From the NCBI GenBank assembly GCA_014155875.1, contig JACEFZ010018337.1, forward strand, positions 1-64,000: a stretch of 64,000 bases of DNA, given 5' to 3'. Both the position numbers and the translations under genes were made by a program. Origin of the DNA: Cepaea nemoralis. Lineage: Eukaryota; Mollusca; Gastropoda; Stylommatophora; Helicidae. Every line of letters begins with the position of its first letter. Position 1 is the stretch's first letter. Positions 1-28,985 of this stretch are shown here, in pieces. The notes beneath the pieces are model-generated. The model was not told the origin of the DNA. It searched no databases and was given only the letters and a program-made list of their open reading frames with translations.

Positions 1-700
1 GAGCCGGCACATAGCGCTCTGAGATCTGGGCTCACCTAAGGTATCAGCCACAGTACTGCTCATGGCTGCTTTAATTCCTCACTTTCCATGTATTGGGTAT
101 TTCATTCGCCACTGGCCGCTCCCCACACAAACCAGGAACGGTCAGTCTGCAGACGACATCCACTCAGTAAGCTTTCACTTTGGACTTCCACGTAATGGAT
201 TCGCTAGCCAAGCGTTCCATTTCGTGTTAATGAGACGACATCCACTCAGCAAGCTTTCTCTTCAGACTTCCACGTAATGGATTCGCTAGCCAAGCGTTCC
301 ATTTCGCGTTAATGTGATGTTTTTCCACCTTTGACTACGCTCACTCAATGAGTTTAAATACAGACTTGCATCATAACCATTGCATGCGACTGGGATGCTT
401 TTTCCACCTTTAGTAACACTTACGAGATAGGCTGCATGTGCTGCTGGCTCAGCATCTTACCTCCATGCAGCAGAGAGCGAGTAATGGCCAGGCCCTCTCA
501 TCCCGGGGAATCCCTCATATCCCTCAGCTGAGAGCTGTAGAACAAGTGTCTGCACCAAGCATGTAGTAGGCTTAGTATCTTACCTCCATTTAGCAATGGG
601 TGAGTATCGATCCGGCCCTCAAATCTGGGGGATACTGACTAGCATTCAGCCATATCCCTCAGTTGAGAGCTGTAGAATATGTATCTGGACCAAGAATGTA
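1..700. repeat. Repetitive stretch with two tandem duplications
   Basis: No gene is seen here. An 82-bp unit is duplicated at 151-232 and 233-314 (both contain the core cgtaatggattcgctagcc). A longer unit of about 140 bp is duplicated at about 430-565 and 570-700; the copies share ttacctccat and ccctcag(c/t)tgagagctgtag. The stretch lies downstream of the last visible ADPRH exon and may be the tandem 5' region of the LINE that begins near 945 on the minus strand. Confidence 0.6.
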
Positions 701-945
701 GATCGGCATCGTGCGCCTGATTCGGACTTGAGTGCTATGGATTTGCTTATCTCTAGTCTTTGACTGCCTGTCCCGTCTACCTGCAAGGCAGCAGGTGCGT
801 GTCTCTCTTGATCTGATTCCTATTCCTTGACCTGTCCGACATGAGAGACCCTACCAGTAGCTGTGCTACCGTCGGCATACCTCTTGGGGTCATTGGAACA
901 CACAAGCCCCTCTACCACGACAAGGTGGTGACGCGTCAGAGGGGG
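700..945 (-). mobile_element. Probable 5' end of an APE-type LINE
   Basis: Read on the minus strand, this contains a GC-richer segment with ccaccttgtcgtggtagagg followed by text about CCAATGACCCCAAG and GGTAGGGTCTCTCATG. From memory this resembles the conserved 5' leader of RTE-like LINEs in invertebrates. No coding part lies inside the window, since the element would continue off the left edge. It sits in what would be the last ADPRH intron. The assignment rests on recall rather than alignment. Confidence 0.3.
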
Positions 946-1509
946 AGTATACATTTCAAAATAATATATAATTTTTCTATTAAAGCTTTCTGCATTACTA
1001 TTCTGTTCCAGACAACTCACTATTGGTTTACCACTTATCATTCTTATTCTGCCATTCATCTCCGTCAACCAACTCATACCAAGCCTTTGTAGACTCATTC
1101 ATGATTGACTGAATTTTGCAGCTAAGTTTTCTATGGGATGAGATAGCCAATAACCCACCAATCCTCCATAGTTGTGTCTTGTGACATGCATTCCAGTAAT
1201 TCACAGGCAACTGAATTATTATACAACCAAAATATTTTCAGTCATATCAGTCCTAAAAAAACTGACACTATTATTCAGTCTATTTAAAGTTATTACTTAA
1301 CATTTTTCTGTCAATGTTATTTCTTTAACTTCTACAATTGTAAATGTATGTCTTTTAGCTTTCAGTATTATTATCATTTTACAATAACAGCTTCCTGCAG
1401 GAGAAAGAGCTAAGCAGCTGCAACTGTATCTCCATGTTCTTAAGGAATGTAAAATTATGGAACAATTACTATAACTTTATTTAATAAAGAATATGACAAT
1501 ACAAGTTAC
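946..1509. other. No recognised gene; possible 3' end of ADPRH
   Basis: AT-rich sequence between the LINE-like block and ADPRH exon 10. I searched the minus strand for the expected C-terminal ADPRH exon (a motif like LEYRxRL) and did not find it. An AATAAA lies on the minus strand at 1481-1476 and would serve a transcript that reads through the exon 10 donor; that reading frame stops at 1479-1477, ten codons after the donor. Confidence 0.5.
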
Positions 1510-18603
<17,094 letters not shown>

Positions 18604-19160
18604 TGTTATGTTCTGGAATATATATCTACACATGTTCAGGTAGCAAGAGAATTATCATGCATGGGTGCCAAGACTTTTTCAGGAAGTCTCAATCAACACT
18701 ACTAGCCAAATACTCTCAAACATTCATCCATTACTCTTCCGTAAAGCTGCATTACTTTGTATTATTTTATATTGTTTATATTTCCACAGCTTTACCGCAG
18801 TTCCACTAATTTTATTCATAGGTTCAACATTGTGTTGGTCAATTCCTGACTCATCTTCCAGAAACAATGCTTGCTAGTTGTATGGTGACTTTCACACCAC
18901 TTCACTTTATGGAAAGGAGAGCATTACTCCAATGTTATAGTTTGATGTGGCTAAAGTATTTTACTTTCTGAGACATAATGTTTATGAATCACCTTTCTTT
19001 GGTGATCAGATCCTGTAGAATGTCTGTTTTTTTTTCTCTTCTTGATCCAGAGTGTTCTAAGAGTGTTTCTGTATTATTTAAGTTAAGTTCAAAGGTCTAC
19101 TCTTTAAAATTGAATATTAAAATAAAAAATTTCATTATATTCATATATTTGGATGTTCAA
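18604..19160. other. Upstream flank of ADPRH
   Basis: No gene or repeat recognised. The ADPRH promoter and any 5' UTR exon should lie here or beyond the foldback element; no promoter motif could be assigned. Confidence 0.4.
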
Positions 19161-20015
19161 CGCGAAGCCTGCATTGTTTCTGATGTGTGCAGTGCGCGAA
19201 TAAAGAGTGCGAAGTATATCATCAGGTATTCGCGTCGCGTTATTTGATAATCATATTTAGTATCACACTTGTCAAGATACGAGCCACATTTCTTGCTCTA
19301 CGCAAGACTCTGACAAGTGCGAACCACACTGGTTTTTAATTCAGGTCGACAAAAAATTCAGAGATTACAAGGGACAGGTGTAGATGACACCAAACAACCT
19401 GTTGTTTTTGGAACAAGAGAAATTAGAACATGTGCAAGTGTGTGGTTTATGTAATGTCACTTAAGTTTTTGTAGGTTTGTATGTCGTCAAGTATTGTTGT
19501 TAGTCGTTTCACCACACTGAACAACTCTCTTTTCACACTTTCCAGACTTTCCGCTTACACTACTTCTACTCAATGACATTCAAGGACATGGCCGCCATTT
19601 TTGTTTTTATCTACTTCACTATTCGGTTGGAATTTACTAAGTCCGAAGACGCACTTATGGTTTCAATAAATCAACCCGAAAGAGAGTATTTATCTGTTAA
19701 TTTATTACCTACACGCTCGCATTTGTTCAAAACTCGCACTTTATACAAACAATTGATTCAAAAACCCGACAACAGTCACCACGTTCGCACTTATTTAACA
19801 CTGTACTTTTTGTATTTAACGGTTCAAATCCAATGAGGACGAAGACCCCACGTTCGCACTTGTCAGAGTCCTGCGCAGAGCAAGAAATGTGGCTCGTATC
19901 TTGACAAGTGTGATACTAAATATGATTATCAAATAACGCGACGCGAATACCCGATGATATACTTCGCACTCTTTATTCGCGCACTGCACACATCAGAAAC
20001 AATACAGGCTTCGCG
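19161..20015. mobile_element. 855-bp foldback element with 164-bp terminal inverted repeats
   Basis: Arms at 19161-19324 and 19852-20015 are equal in length and complementary with few mismatches, beginning cgcgaagcctg and ending caggcttcgcg. The 527-bp centre has several copies of gttcgcactt/tcgcactt and no recognised transposase. It is a MITE or foldback DNA element about 560 bp upstream of the ADPRH start. No target duplication was evident. Confidence 0.88.
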
Positions 20016-20700
20016 CAATCACAATTCACAATATCAAATAGATCATAAATACAAGCAATCAATACATCAATATAATAATACATCAATGCACTCCACTTAC
20101 AAGTCAAACACACAGGCGTTTCATCTCCAAAGGTCATACAGGCTAGCTATCACTACATGCACAAACTCTCAGGTCGCACAACATCCAAAATAAGAATGCA
20201 GTGACAACTGAAGCTCTCAGATGACTTTATGAGACTCCATTCTATAAGACAGTCATCATAACTTCAAAAAGGTTCAAACCTGATATTTCTGGCATGAGTA
20301 GCTAACACACGCAGAGTCAACACGTTTGCAAAATCTGAAGTTGCTTAATTGTCCACATCACGTCGGTATATTTGGAAATGAAAGGAACAATTAGTTGGCT
20401 TTCAGGGCACCTGATGTGGCTACGATTGATTGATTAAGGGATTCAGTTTGGTATTAACAGGACAGCAGCAGAGGATGGAATAGATGCCTGCATATCTAAA
20501 TAGCCTCTGGAATTGTAACTGTTCATATCCTTTGACGTCTCCTGAGGTTGACAGGGCAAATAAGGACATGAGCCAATTGCTGTGACGCTGTTGTTGGATA
20601 ACTTGTCCGGACAAAATACTGATAAATTAGGATACTGTCTTCATTTAATAAGGCAATAAAGCCTGGTCAACTTACTCACTCCAAGAGAAATGTTTAAACA
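20016..20700. other. Intergenic, nothing recognised
   Basis: AT-rich sequence with short frames lacking domain features. Confidence 0.4.
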
Positions 20701-20799
20701 ACTTTCATATGTCTGTGAAGGATACTTGGTATTAAGTGTCAAGACAAAATCTCAAAAACTGAAGTATTGAAAATATCGGGTTGCATGACAGTTTTTTTC

Positions 20800-21255
20800 C
20801 ATATTCATTCTTCGTAGACGCATCAGGAGGATGGACGATGGTAGAATACCAAAAACATCTGTTTTGGTATTTTACAGATGGGTAAAAGATCTTGGGGTCA
20901 ACCTCTACTAAGGTACAATGATGTGTGTAAGTGGGACATGATTGATACAGGCAGTGATATTGCATTTTGGGAGAAAGTCGCCGCTGATTGTGATACATAG
21001 AGGGCAAATATCAGAAATGGACAAAGGAGCAAATGATTGCAGGTAGGCCAGACACTTGAGCATGTGAAATGTCAGATGATGCATGATGGTGGAAATGATC
21101 ATGTAATCACATACATCCGTTGTGGACAAATGTTTAAAGTGCAAATTGGTCTAATCAGTCACATTCGTTAGTGCCATGGATTGTAGTTATTATACCTTTA
21201 TTGAAGCACAATGTAACAAAGAATCGTCTGTCAAGACAGAGGGGTGCTAGCCCCT
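20800..21255 (+). mobile_element. LINE C-terminal zinc-finger relic
   Basis: Pieces in shifting frames: WDMIDTGSDIAFWEKVAADC, RANIRNGQRSK, and ITYIRCGQMFKVQIGLISHI followed by CHG. The order (WexxAxDRxxWR-like segment, then a GLxSHxRxC finger) is the C-terminus of a LINE like that at 42332-44745. The 3' tail recurs at 15855-15915. Confidence 0.6.
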
Positions 21256-21885
21256 TCATTTAATAAACAAGGACCCTTTTCATGCCTTGAAGAGGAATGG
21301 GTAAATGATCTAACTCTTCCTCTACCATGCTGCTAGCCATTGCACTATTCCAGTGCCCATGTTATTGTACAAAATGTAAACATATTTTCTGCTAACAGTT
21401 TTAAATATGTAGTGCAGGACTTACAAAGCTGAAGTAAAATCAAGTTATCACTATCGGCATCAGCAAGTTAGGATGGGATATTTTCCAGCCCTATCTCTCT
21501 CTCTCTTCTCTCTGTGTATGCACTATGACTATATTACATTACTAATTATTACAAGTCACAGTGACTTATAAATTACAAAGAATAGTATTAAAATGGTTCC
21601 AGAAGTAGAGGCAGGGGTCGACCAACTCAACAGGGTTCACACAACATTACAGTAGATTCCCCGAGCATGAGCAGGGGTACTGGTGAAATATCAGAAAGAC
21701 TGAGAACCTTTCATGCTGTCCGAGTTGACAGCAATGTTCTGCCAAAGAATTGTTTGGCAATGTTTGGGATCAATCAAATCAAAGGAACCCCCTGTTAAAG
21801 GCCTAAAACAAGTAGTACCGGGGATTTATTTTATCGGAAAAGAAAGATCTCATCTCATCTTTCAGTATAAACACATCATAAAGCA
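21256..21885. other. Intergenic, nothing recognised
   Basis: Contains a short CT run near 21500. No supported gene. Confidence 0.4.
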
Positions 21886-21889
21886 GTCG

Positions 21890-24092
21890 TTGCCACAATA
21901 AGAACAATCAGAAGAAGAAAACAAAGAGCAGGAAAATACATGCCATGCGAATCAGTAAACTTAAAAAACCTTAAAGACGAGGCAGTAAGGGAAAATTATG
22001 AGAAAGAACTAACTGAACTCTTTGAAAAACTACATAGAGAGAGAAAAACAGTGGAAGAAGAATGGGAGATGTTCAAGTCAAGCATTTTAAATACTGCAAA
22101 AATAACATGTGGAACCACGAAAAAACGCAAAACAAGGATAAAGAAAATAACAAGTTGGTGGAACGCAGAAGTAAAGAAAGCGGTAAAAGACAAAAAGGAA
22201 AAATATAAAAAGTGGTTGAAGAGCAAACAGGAATGTGATCGCATAGAATATAGAATAGCGAGAAGACATGTGAATAGAATAGTAAAGAGGGAAAAACAAA
22301 AAGACTGAGAAGATTATGGAGAAACCCTAAATAAAAACTACAAGGAGGCAACAAGAAACTTCTACAAAAAGATAGGTGCAATGCGAGCCAGAGGAGAACC
22401 CTTTAATCCAACTGAAATAATTAACAGCGAAAATGGAGAACCAATAAGTGAACAAAAACAAATCCTAATAAGATGGAAGCAGTATTTCAAACAACTTCTC
22501 AACATCCCATCAGATGTCACAGGAATTCAAGAGACCTATACAGATGTCACCGAAGAACTAGAACCAGACATACTAAAAGAAGAAATTATAGAAGCCATCA
22601 GATTAGCCCCATTGAACAAATCACCAGGACAGGATGAAATACCAAATGAACTAATTAAAGCAGCAAGAGAAGTAGGAACAGCTTGGCTACATAGACTATT
22701 CAATCATGTTTTGGTAGAACAACAGACACCACGAGATTGGGGAAATGCCATAATTATCCCAATTTGGAAAAACAAAGGCAGCATAAGAGACTGCACTCAA
22801 TACAGAGGCATTTCACTGTTGAGTCATACTGGGAAAATATTTTGCAAAATTCTTGAAAAAAGATTACGAACTACTTTAGAACCCCAGCTAAGCGAAACAC
22901 AGCTTGGATTTAGGAAAAACAAAGGATGCACAGATGCAATTTTTGCTCTTAGACAACTTATAGACAAATCAATCGAATTCAATGAAACACTCTACTTAGC
23001 CTTTGTCGACCAATAAAAGGCATTCGATAGAGTAGATAGAAACAAGTTGTGGCAAATCCTTAAACAATATGGAGTGAATACACATCTAACAAACCTATGT
23101 AGAAGTTTATACAACAACAGTGAATGCATAGTGAGAGCAACTTGAGGACACTCAGAACCCTTCACCATAAGATCTGGAGTACGACAAAGTTGTGTCCTGC
23201 CCCCTCTCTTGTTCATAACATATATAGACAACATGTGTAAAGAAACCAGCCAAGCAGAGATAGCAAGAGTACCACATGACGAGAATACAGAAGAAGAACC
23301 ACCTGCAAATCTAACCATTAGAGAACTCCTGTTTACGGACGACTAAGCACTAATAGCAAAATCAGAAGCTGAATTACAAGACCGCATGAATAGTCTAAAC
23401 AAAATATGTAGGGAACATAACATGAAAATTAGCACAAGCAAAACAGAGGTAATGACTATAACTAAAGAAGAACAAACAACAACAATTCACCTAAACGAAC
23501 ATCCCTTGAAACAAGTGAAGAGTTTCAAGTACCTGGGAAGTATAATATCATCAAATAGCAGATCAGAAGACGAGATCGAAAATAGGTGCAATAAGGCAAA
23601 TCAACTCATTGGACAAATGGCACCAATACTAAAGAACAAACATGTATCAATATCTACTAAGAAAGCACTTTACAACACAATCTTCCTACCAACTCTATGC
23701 TACCAATGCCAAACCTGGACAATGACAGAAAAAGAGAAAAGGAAAATCATAACAACAGAAATGAGGTTCCAGAGAAGAATACTCAATGTATCAAGAAGAG
23801 ATAAGATCAGAAATGAAGAAATCAGGACTAAAGTGGGGGTTAAAGCAGCACTAGATTTTATTAGAAAGCAGCAAGTCAAATGGTTTGGCCATGGAAGTAC
23901 TCAAGTAGGTTACCAGTTAACAGCATACCGCAACAAGCAATGATGTACAGACCAAATGGAAACACGTAAACGTTGGAAGGAGGGAATAGCAGAGTCCATG
24001 GGAATATCGATATATGAAGCCCATAATCGGGCACTCTCCCGCTGTTTATACTTCACCTCGACACCGCAAGGTACAAGAGGAACATGATGAGA
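21890..24092 (+). mobile_element. APE-type LINE, family G, 5'-truncated, GATGA tail
   Basis: Pre-RT basic region (21940-22308), then RT: SPGQDEIPNELIKAAREVGT, IIPIWKNKGSIRDCTQYRGI, QLGFRKNKGCTDAIFALRQL, and LAFVDQ followed by a stop where KAFDR should continue. The catalytic YADD equivalent has become FTDD followed by a stop. The C-terminal part (23386-23943) includes FKYLGSIISSN and WFGH. The tail is a GATGA repeat ending at about 24092. It is the same family as the complete copy at 50816-54127. Several stops; dead. Confidence 0.88.
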
Positions 24093-24795
24093 TGAGATGA
24101 GACTTCTTTAGTGACTTTATTATTGTGTTTCAATAGTTTCTAATGTCTACATATTTATTTATTTTAAGTAAGTATTTTTGTCACCCCTTAAAATTTAAAT
24201 TAAGTTTTAGTAATAGTACCTTAAGAAAAATAATTATTAAATATTTAACTTCATTTTCACAAATGTAAGCAATAAGCATTTAATTTAGACTACACTTATG
24301 AGCAAGTGTAGTTTTATAATAATTTATATACTAAATATACATAAGTTAAGTGTTGATTACCATCATCAGACTTAGCCCTTGCCTTATCTGAGTAAAAAGA
24401 GTAGAAAATCAAATCAAATGTGCTGTTGCCATGTTTCCTTGCACACAATATAAAACTCTTCGTACTGTGTTGGTTTCTTATTTATAGCATATTACTAATT
24501 AGTCAGTAAGATAAGGTAGCTAGAAATTGGGCATTAACTGAGACATGACATCGCGTATCTCTCTGTGTTATTAATGTATCTCGTGGCCTGCCAACTTAAG
24601 TGTGCAACTTTCTCAGTAACAAGGCAAGCAGATTGAGATTCAGACTTGATAACTCAACTAAATGAACTTTTTTTTGTTCATGATTTATTTTATTTCACTC
24701 ATATGAACTATGAAGACATTTCTTCTGTTTAACTCACTCAACGAGATAACTTTCTGTTCATTATTTATTTCACGCATCTGAAGACAGATTTCTTC
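24093..24795. other. Intergenic, nothing recognised
   Basis: AT-rich. Repeats of gaacttttt/catgaac at 24660-24780 look like a short degenerate tandem. Confidence 0.4.
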
Positions 24796-24799
24796 TATG

Positions 24800-24960
24800 A
24801 TTGATTTACTCAGGAACCGACATCACAGCATTCGGGGCATTCCCATATACGCGATCCGTCCCCATTCTCAGCAGCCAGCGAAGAGTTCCAACCCAACACC
24901 AAATAGTTCCAGTAGCAATCTGATTATATAATATAATGTAATATAATATCTATGTCCGAC
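24800..24960 (-). mobile_element. 3' end of an I-superclade LINE
   Basis: On the minus strand it reads IRLLLELF-like text, then LRWLLRMGT and YMGMPRML in shifting frames, closely matching the 3' end at 7500-7626 (cgctggctgctgagaatggg and gaatgccccgaatgctgtga). It ends in an AATCAATC tail. A heavily 5'-truncated insertion. Confidence 0.75.
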
Positions 24961-25640
24961 TCGCCTTTCCTCTATTTAACTCCATTCTACATTTATTAAC
25001 AACAACTCCTCCGGCACAAAGCATTCACACGGACATCCCAAACATAAACACCGGGCCCAGACAGACGCAAACACTGACTTCACACGTAGACAGCCAGTCA
25101 CACACATGAGCACACACATTCACACACTGAACAGCTTGATCACGTGTGTGTGGTTGCTGTATACAGTAGTCACGTGCTGTATTATAGTTATACTTTCAGT
25201 CTGTGGACTTGTCTGCTAGATTTCCTATTACTATTATTAGTATTAGACTATACTATATATGAAGTATTACTAGTAATACTGTAATAGTATATGCACGCTT
25301 CAGTATCGTTACTTTTGCTTGATTCAATGAAAATGAAAAGAGAAAGTTAGCTTGATTGCAAATATGCGATTATAAAACTGACAGGAAAGAAAATGATCAT
25401 ACTAAATTTTAAAAAAAATAGTCTGTATAGCAGCAGCAGTATAGCAGGCGTAACAGTTTAATGCTGTTACAGTATTATTAAGTCGTGTTGTAATGTTCTG
25501 TATACTAACTATTTAAGTTGAATAATTTAACAATTGTTATTTATTATATGCACTAACTAACGCATTGCATTATTTCGAAAACAACAGTGAGTAACCAAGT
25601 ATCACTAATAAATAATAACATACCAATAATACGTTCAGTT
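24961..25640. other. Intergenic, nothing recognised
   Basis: Contains short simple repeats (CACA-rich near 25080-25130, tagtatta near 25230). No gene supported. Confidence 0.4.
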
Positions 25641-25779
25641 CAGTAACACTTCACTCCCTGATGAGACTGTCTATCATATGGTTGAGAATGTTTATGCTGA
25701 TTATAATCGTATATTATATATTGTTAAGCAGCCCAAGCGAAATGATGCTGAATTATTTGAGATGGTGGCATTTAGGAAT

Positions 25780-26095
25780 TTTATCAGCATTGACATTGTT
25801 GATCCAGAGCACCAAAGGCCGAGATCTGTGGAGAATCATGAACGCCTACTCCAGCTGGCAGGGCACATGATGATGATGATAATTTTTCAACGTATATTAC
25901 TTTACAATATCATGAGAAGAGAAAAACGGAACCATATTATGACAACTGGACAGATATATTGAAAGAGAAATATAGGAAGATCGTGAACAGCCTTCTATTG
26001 TGGCACAGAAAGGGTCAGCACTTTTGGGGATCAAAGAAAGTGGGGGAAAGAAAGCATGATTGCCCATGCTAGTCAGCTAGGAACTTGATGACACT
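25780..26095 (+). mobile_element. Two LINE C-terminal fragments, family M-like
   Basis: GRDLWRIMNAYSSWQGT then stop at about 25815-25870 with an ATG repeat tail; then IMRREKRNHIMTTGQIY and, after a stop, KESMIAHASQLGT at about 25910-26070. Both match the terminal segment of family M (compare WRGMIAHASQQGT at 62230-62270), so two 3' ends lie in tandem. Confidence 0.6.
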
Positions 26096-26344
26096 AATTA
26101 CATAAATAATAGTGCCAACTAGGCATTATAATTTACAGCAATGTTAAAGATGTTTAGATAAAAAGGACTGCATTACAAAATGAATCTAGAATTGTCAGAT
26201 AAAAACTGTGAAATTATTGTATGCACCGCTGCATTACATAGGTTGCACCCCATTAAGCTATTCAGAACAACTGCATGCATGGGAGGTGGGGCAACACACT
26301 GACATTCCCTGCCATCCAAGGAGGTTTCAATTAACACAGAGCTG

Positions 26345-26555
26345 ACATATGACACTGGTTTTGGGCTTACCTGCAGGGGTTCTGGAAGACTCTCAAAACT
26401 GAGAGAGAAGACCTGGAGAACTTTCAATCAGATAGCGGTGGGAACGATTAGTAGTATGACTCTTCGCTGCCTGTTGAATGGCGGGGGGGGGACAGAGCGC
26501 ATATGGGAATGTCCTATGTTGAGTGATGTCAGTTCTTAGCTCTACTCAACCCAAC
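26345..26555 (+). mobile_element. 3' end of an I-superclade LINE, ACTCA tail
   Basis: Text such as tttcaatcagatagcggtg, gtatgactcttcgctgcctg and gcgcatatgggaatgtcct matches the minus-strand fragment at 46150-46390. The tail is an ACTCA-like repeat, unlike the ATCA tail at 7626, so it is a related subfamily. A run of nine G interrupts the frame. Confidence 0.75.
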
Positions 26556-27484
26556 TTACCACAGAAATTGGTACTTCCTATATTTGGCTACATACTCTTA
26601 TGTTCATATACTGAACATCCTCCTCACCACAAGTCTAAGCCTGTCCAGACAAGTGTGATGCAGTCTGTAATCTTCACTACAAAAAATAGTTTCATCCCTT
26701 ATTATGGTTCTAACAGCTCAGATGGTGCTGTTTATATCCAGCAACAGGATCTTGGTTATGACTTCTGCCTGGTGTTAATGAAGAACAGTATGTACTGGTC
26801 GTACCATTGCCTTAGAAAATTGTGCATGGCAGCGTTTTTTCATCTGTTTTTATAAAAAGTGGGGACACAGTGGTATGGTCGAGGTAGGCTTTCCATCTTA
26901 AAAATTTGCAAAGAGGACAAGTGGCAAGGGAGAAGCGAGTCTGCTTGTATAAGAATGCTGTGACCTAGTATATGAGAAGGCTTAACACTCCTTACATCTC
27001 TAGCAGTATCTGTTATTGAGTTACATTTACTGATGTTTTTAGTGTAGCACCACCAGTGAATATGTGTCTACTGTATTACAGTCGTTTGAAATAATCTAAT
27101 TTCCTTATCATGTTCAGAAGTCTTGGTTGTTTATCAGCTGTTAAGTGTTAGGACTGACCCACTTTATAATGCATGCAACATCAAAAAATTACACAGTCAT
27201 GCGCTAACTTTAGTATGTTAATGTTTGTCATAGTTCTGAAACACACGGCACTTCTAGCTGCAAGATAACACACATGTCATATACACTAGCAGGTCTGATA
27301 GCATTTGGGAGCTGATATATTCTGTCTCAGGTTATTTTTGTTCAAATTAGAGGATATATTTTGAAAACATTGTTTTCTGTATTCTTTTTTATTTTTGTTG
27401 CTTAGAACTTCACTTTCATCAATGCATCATCAGTATGAAGGGCATGAATTTTAACAAATGTGGTCTAAAATGATAACAGATTTG
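26556..27484. other. Intergenic, nothing recognised
   Basis: The open frame at 26523-26855 overlaps the LINE end and shows no domain. No other feature seen. Confidence 0.4.
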
Positions 27485-27496
27485 ATTTATCTCAGT

Positions 27497-27826
27497 GGAA
27501 CGCAGGCGTGTTTCCAAGGCACCAGGGTCAGGTTCTATACTGACCAAGACCTACTAACACGTCCTAGTCGTGCGTCCTGGGCAGCAGGTCCCTTCGGGGT
27601 CCCGGCTAACAGTAGTAGGATTGCTGATTCTTCCAAAGTCAGAGAGTATCTGCCTGCACGTTGAGGAACCACCAGTCTGCACACCAATAAGCCAGACATG
27701 GGATAACGGATACTCATGCAAACCTCAGGTCCTGTATGACATCACACTGATGTTGAACAACAGTATGTCTTCATCCGACATACAGGACTTTGCACTGGAA
27801 TTCACAGCCAGTGAACACAAGCAAGC
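27497..27826 (+). mobile_element. AAGC-tailed retroposon, complete copy 2
   Basis: A 330-bp copy starting ggaacgcaggcgtgtttcca and ending aacacaagcaagc. It has a perfect 12-bp target duplication, atttatctcagt, at 27485-27496 and 27827-27838. Same ends as copies 1 and 3. Confidence 0.88.
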
Positions 27827-27949
27827 ATTTATCTCAGTTACAAGACAAAAGGATTCAGTAGTATATATACATTTTTGGGGGTTTTGTTTTGCAATTTGAA
27901 AATGTTCCTTCTTATTTAATTTCTTTATCTTTTGGTAAACTTATTTATG

Positions 27950-28250
27950 CATATCATCTCTTCAAGACCATGTATTTTCTTTGTCTCTGGATTAAGTTAT
28001 ACATGTATATCATCTCTTGAAGATAATATATTTTCTGTGTCTGTGGGCAAAGCTATATATGTATATCATCACTTGAAGACCATTTATTTTCTTTGTCTCA
28101 TAGCTAAGTTATATATGTATATCATCTCTTGAAGACCATTTATTTTCTTTATGTCTTGGATAGGTTGTATGTGTATATCATCTCTTGAAGACCATTTATT
28201 TTCTTTGACTCTTGGATAAGTCATATGTGTATATCATATGTTCAAGACCT
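27950..28250. repeat. 56-bp minisatellite
   Basis: Six registers of tatcatctcttgaagacca start at 27952, 28008, 28064, 28120, 28176 and 28232, an exact 56-bp period. Units contain tttattttctttgtct. Confidence 0.92.
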
Positions 28251-28559
28251 CAGGTGGATCTCCAGGTCAAGTAATGCAGGGGTCATTAGTAATGAGAAAG
28301 TTAATGTTCTGGCTTTAGTGTATGATTTGTTGGGACATAGGACAGACAAAGGACAACAAATATGTGTGAGATATGACAGGTTGTTGCGGAACAACAATGA
28401 GTCGACCAATCAATGTATCTAACTAAGACTGTACACATTTAGCTTCACTTGAAGTCGTAGCAGGCATAATCACAGGCAGGGTCAACATAGATGTATTTAC
28501 ACTCATGCGTTATAGGAGCAATCAGGATTCCTATATGCTGAAATCTGCTGAGGAAAATT

Positions 28560-28700
28560 GTCATCTTCTTCTGCGTTTTTCTCTTTGAAGGAGAGTACGT
28601 CACACCTAGATATGCACCTCATAGGTTTATGTGTCTTACCTCAGCATGCATTTATGTAAGGTTTGCTTCCTCTAGACAGATCCCTCCCAAAGTAAAGGGC
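28560..28700. repeat. Dispersed repeat shared with 13590-13760
   Basis: Shares ordered words with 13590-13760 (tatgcacct, ctctagacaga, gggctct). Divergent, non-coding, unknown family. Confidence 0.4.
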
Positions 28701-28864
28701 TCTATATACCCATAGGTAGGTTTTCTTTCGTAACAAATTTGCCAGAGCAATGGTCTTATGGCCTACTCTTTGCAATTTCCAATTGTCATGGGATTTGTAA
28801 TGTGCAAACTTGGAGACATAACCTCCTGTGTGGCTGTGGGTCTTCTAGTGACTGCTGCTTCCAT

Positions 28865-28985
28865 TGATGATGAATTGTATTTTCGTGGAAGACTTTTGTG
28901 TTGGCATTCTGGCGACAGCATTATAAGATGAATTGTATTTTCGTGGAGGACTTTTATGTTGACATTCTGGTGGCGGCATTATGCA
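28865..28985. repeat. About 60-bp tandem duplication
   Basis: Two units start with gatgaattgtattttcgtgg and end with ggcattat. Confidence 0.8.

Noticed and set aside
1028..1210. Minus-strand 60-codon frame as the last ADPRH exon
   Set aside because: It has no LEYRxRL-like text, and the acceptor-like site at about 1131 would give an immediate stop in the required phase.
22073..22381. Minus-strand hydrophobic frame of 102 codons resembling a membrane protein
   Set aside because: It is the antisense shadow of the Lys/Glu-rich pre-RT region of the LINE; the same shadow appears at 52606-52869.
26523..26855. A 110-codon plus frame as a host gene
   Set aside because: It starts within a LINE 3' end, has no recognised domain and no splice context.
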